Origin: Saitoella complicata NRRL Y-17804
Lineage: Eukaryota; Ascomycota; Saitoellomycetes; Saitoellales; Saitoellaceae
Assembly (NCBI RefSeq): GCF_001661265.1
Contig: NW_017566992.1
Coordinates: forward strand, 713,514-777,513
DNA length: 64,000 nt
Reading direction: 5' to 3'
Shown: positions 63,474-64,000 of the stretch, piece by piece
Position numbering within the stretch: position 1 is the stretch's first letter
Layout of the letters: each line of letters opens with the position of its first letter
Program-made: the position numbers and the translations under genes
Notes under the pieces: generated by a model
Databases searched by the model: none
Seen by the model: only the letters and a program-made list of their open reading frames with translations
What the model was told of the DNA's origin: nothing

Positions 63474-63615
63474 TTGGATTGATTGCAATTGTAGAGCTTC
63501 GGTAAAGAGGAAGAACAGAAGAGATTTGCAAGGGGATGTTGACGGTGTGTTAAGGTCAGTTGGTGGAGAATGTTCGTGGTTGTGAGTACTGGTCGATCAG
63601 GGGGCCCGGGGGGTG
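63474..63615. other. Stretch before the second gap
   Basis: About 140 bp upstream of the hypothetical minus-strand gene. It probably holds promoter sequence and ends in a G-rich run next to the gap. Confidence 0.3.
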
Positions 63616-63975
63616 NNNNNNNNNNNNNNNNNNNNNNNNNNNNNNNNNNNNNNNNNNNNNNNNNNNNNNNNNNNNNNNNNNNNNNNNNNNNNNNNNNNNN
63701 NNNNNNNNNNNNNNNNNNNNNNNNNNNNNNNNNNNNNNNNNNNNNNNNNNNNNNNNNNNNNNNNNNNNNNNNNNNNNNNNNNNNNNNNNNNNNNNNNNNN
63801 NNNNNNNNNNNNNNNNNNNNNNNNNNNNNNNNNNNNNNNNNNNNNNNNNNNNNNNNNNNNNNNNNNNNNNNNNNNNNNNNNNNNNNNNNNNNNNNNNNNN
63901 NNNNNNNNNNNNNNNNNNNNNNNNNNNNNNNNNNNNNNNNNNNNNNNNNNNNNNNNNNNNNNNNNNNNNNNNNNN
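63616..63975. other. Assembly gap (N run) next to a G/C homopolymer
   Basis: 360 unknown bases. The left edge reads GGGGGCCCGGGGGGTG, again a G/C homopolymer as at the first gap. Only 25 known bases follow. Confidence 0.95.
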
Positions 63976-64000
63976 GAGGTGGGCCAGCTACGGTGAAGAT

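Overview
The window is chromosomal DNA of a fungus, most probably a filamentous ascomycete (Pezizomycotina). The evidence is dense, mostly single-copy genes with short introns. Nearly all coding introns I resolved are 51-66 nt, with GT donors, CTAAC/CTGAC-type branch sites and YAG acceptors. The gene content is typically fungal: FLC/TRP-like channel, CHS5 exomer scaffold, fungal GT2 glycosyltransferase, GNA1, RMP1. A Masc1/RID-type cytosine methyltransferase is also present, a subfamily known from Pezizomycotina. I cannot place it to class. I saw no transposon, tRNA, rRNA or virus-derived element. There are two assembly gaps, at about 21.5-21.9 kb and 63.6-64.0 kb.

Layout. 0-10.5 kb: a small Q/Y-rich protein, a secreted CREG-like protein, the WBP11/Saf1 splicing factor, an FLC/TRP-like membrane protein, a Gfo/Idh/MocA oxidoreductase and the RID-like DNA methyltransferase. 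11-18 kb: RNase III, a decayed epoxide-hydrolase-like pseudogene, SRP receptor alpha divergent from VPS25, and ADE4. 19-25 kb: RPL14, an F-box/ankyrin-like protein, a hypothetical protein, YIF1 and eIF1A. 25-47.7 kb: mitochondrial EF-G2 divergent from CHS5, then a GT2 glycosyltransferase, a type II membrane GH16 protein, UBC13, a small membrane protein, RPL24, GNA1, a BTB/ankyrin protein, NAC-alpha, a nucleotide-sugar-transporter/glycosyltransferase fusion and a Cys/Tyr/Thr-rich secreted protein. 49-63.5 kb: RMP1, two separate divergent genes for the arginine enzymes normally fused as ARG5,6, a sugar transporter, a DUF89/ARMT1 phosphatase, an AnmK/levoglucosan-kinase-like kinase, a synaptobrevin and a small hypothetical protein.

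How the genes work together. Six genes between 28 and 48 kb bear on cell wall and glycan work: CHS5 (chitin synthase export), GT2, GH16, GNA1 (UDP-GlcNAc synthesis), the transporter-glycosyltransferase fusion and the Cys-rich exported protein. Housekeeping genes lie between them. The two arginine genes share a 342-bp divergent interval (start codon to start codon) with a CPC1/Gcn4-type site and paired GATA sites, so they are probably co-regulated.

The strongest leads are the split of the ARG5,6 polyprotein, the transporter-glycosyltransferase fusion whose topology would put the catalytic domain in the Golgi lumen, the RID-like methyltransferase, and a group of long 5'-leader introns whose acceptors abut the start codon (ADE4, RPL24, EGD2). 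All exon joins were made by eye from splice signals and reading-frame continuity.
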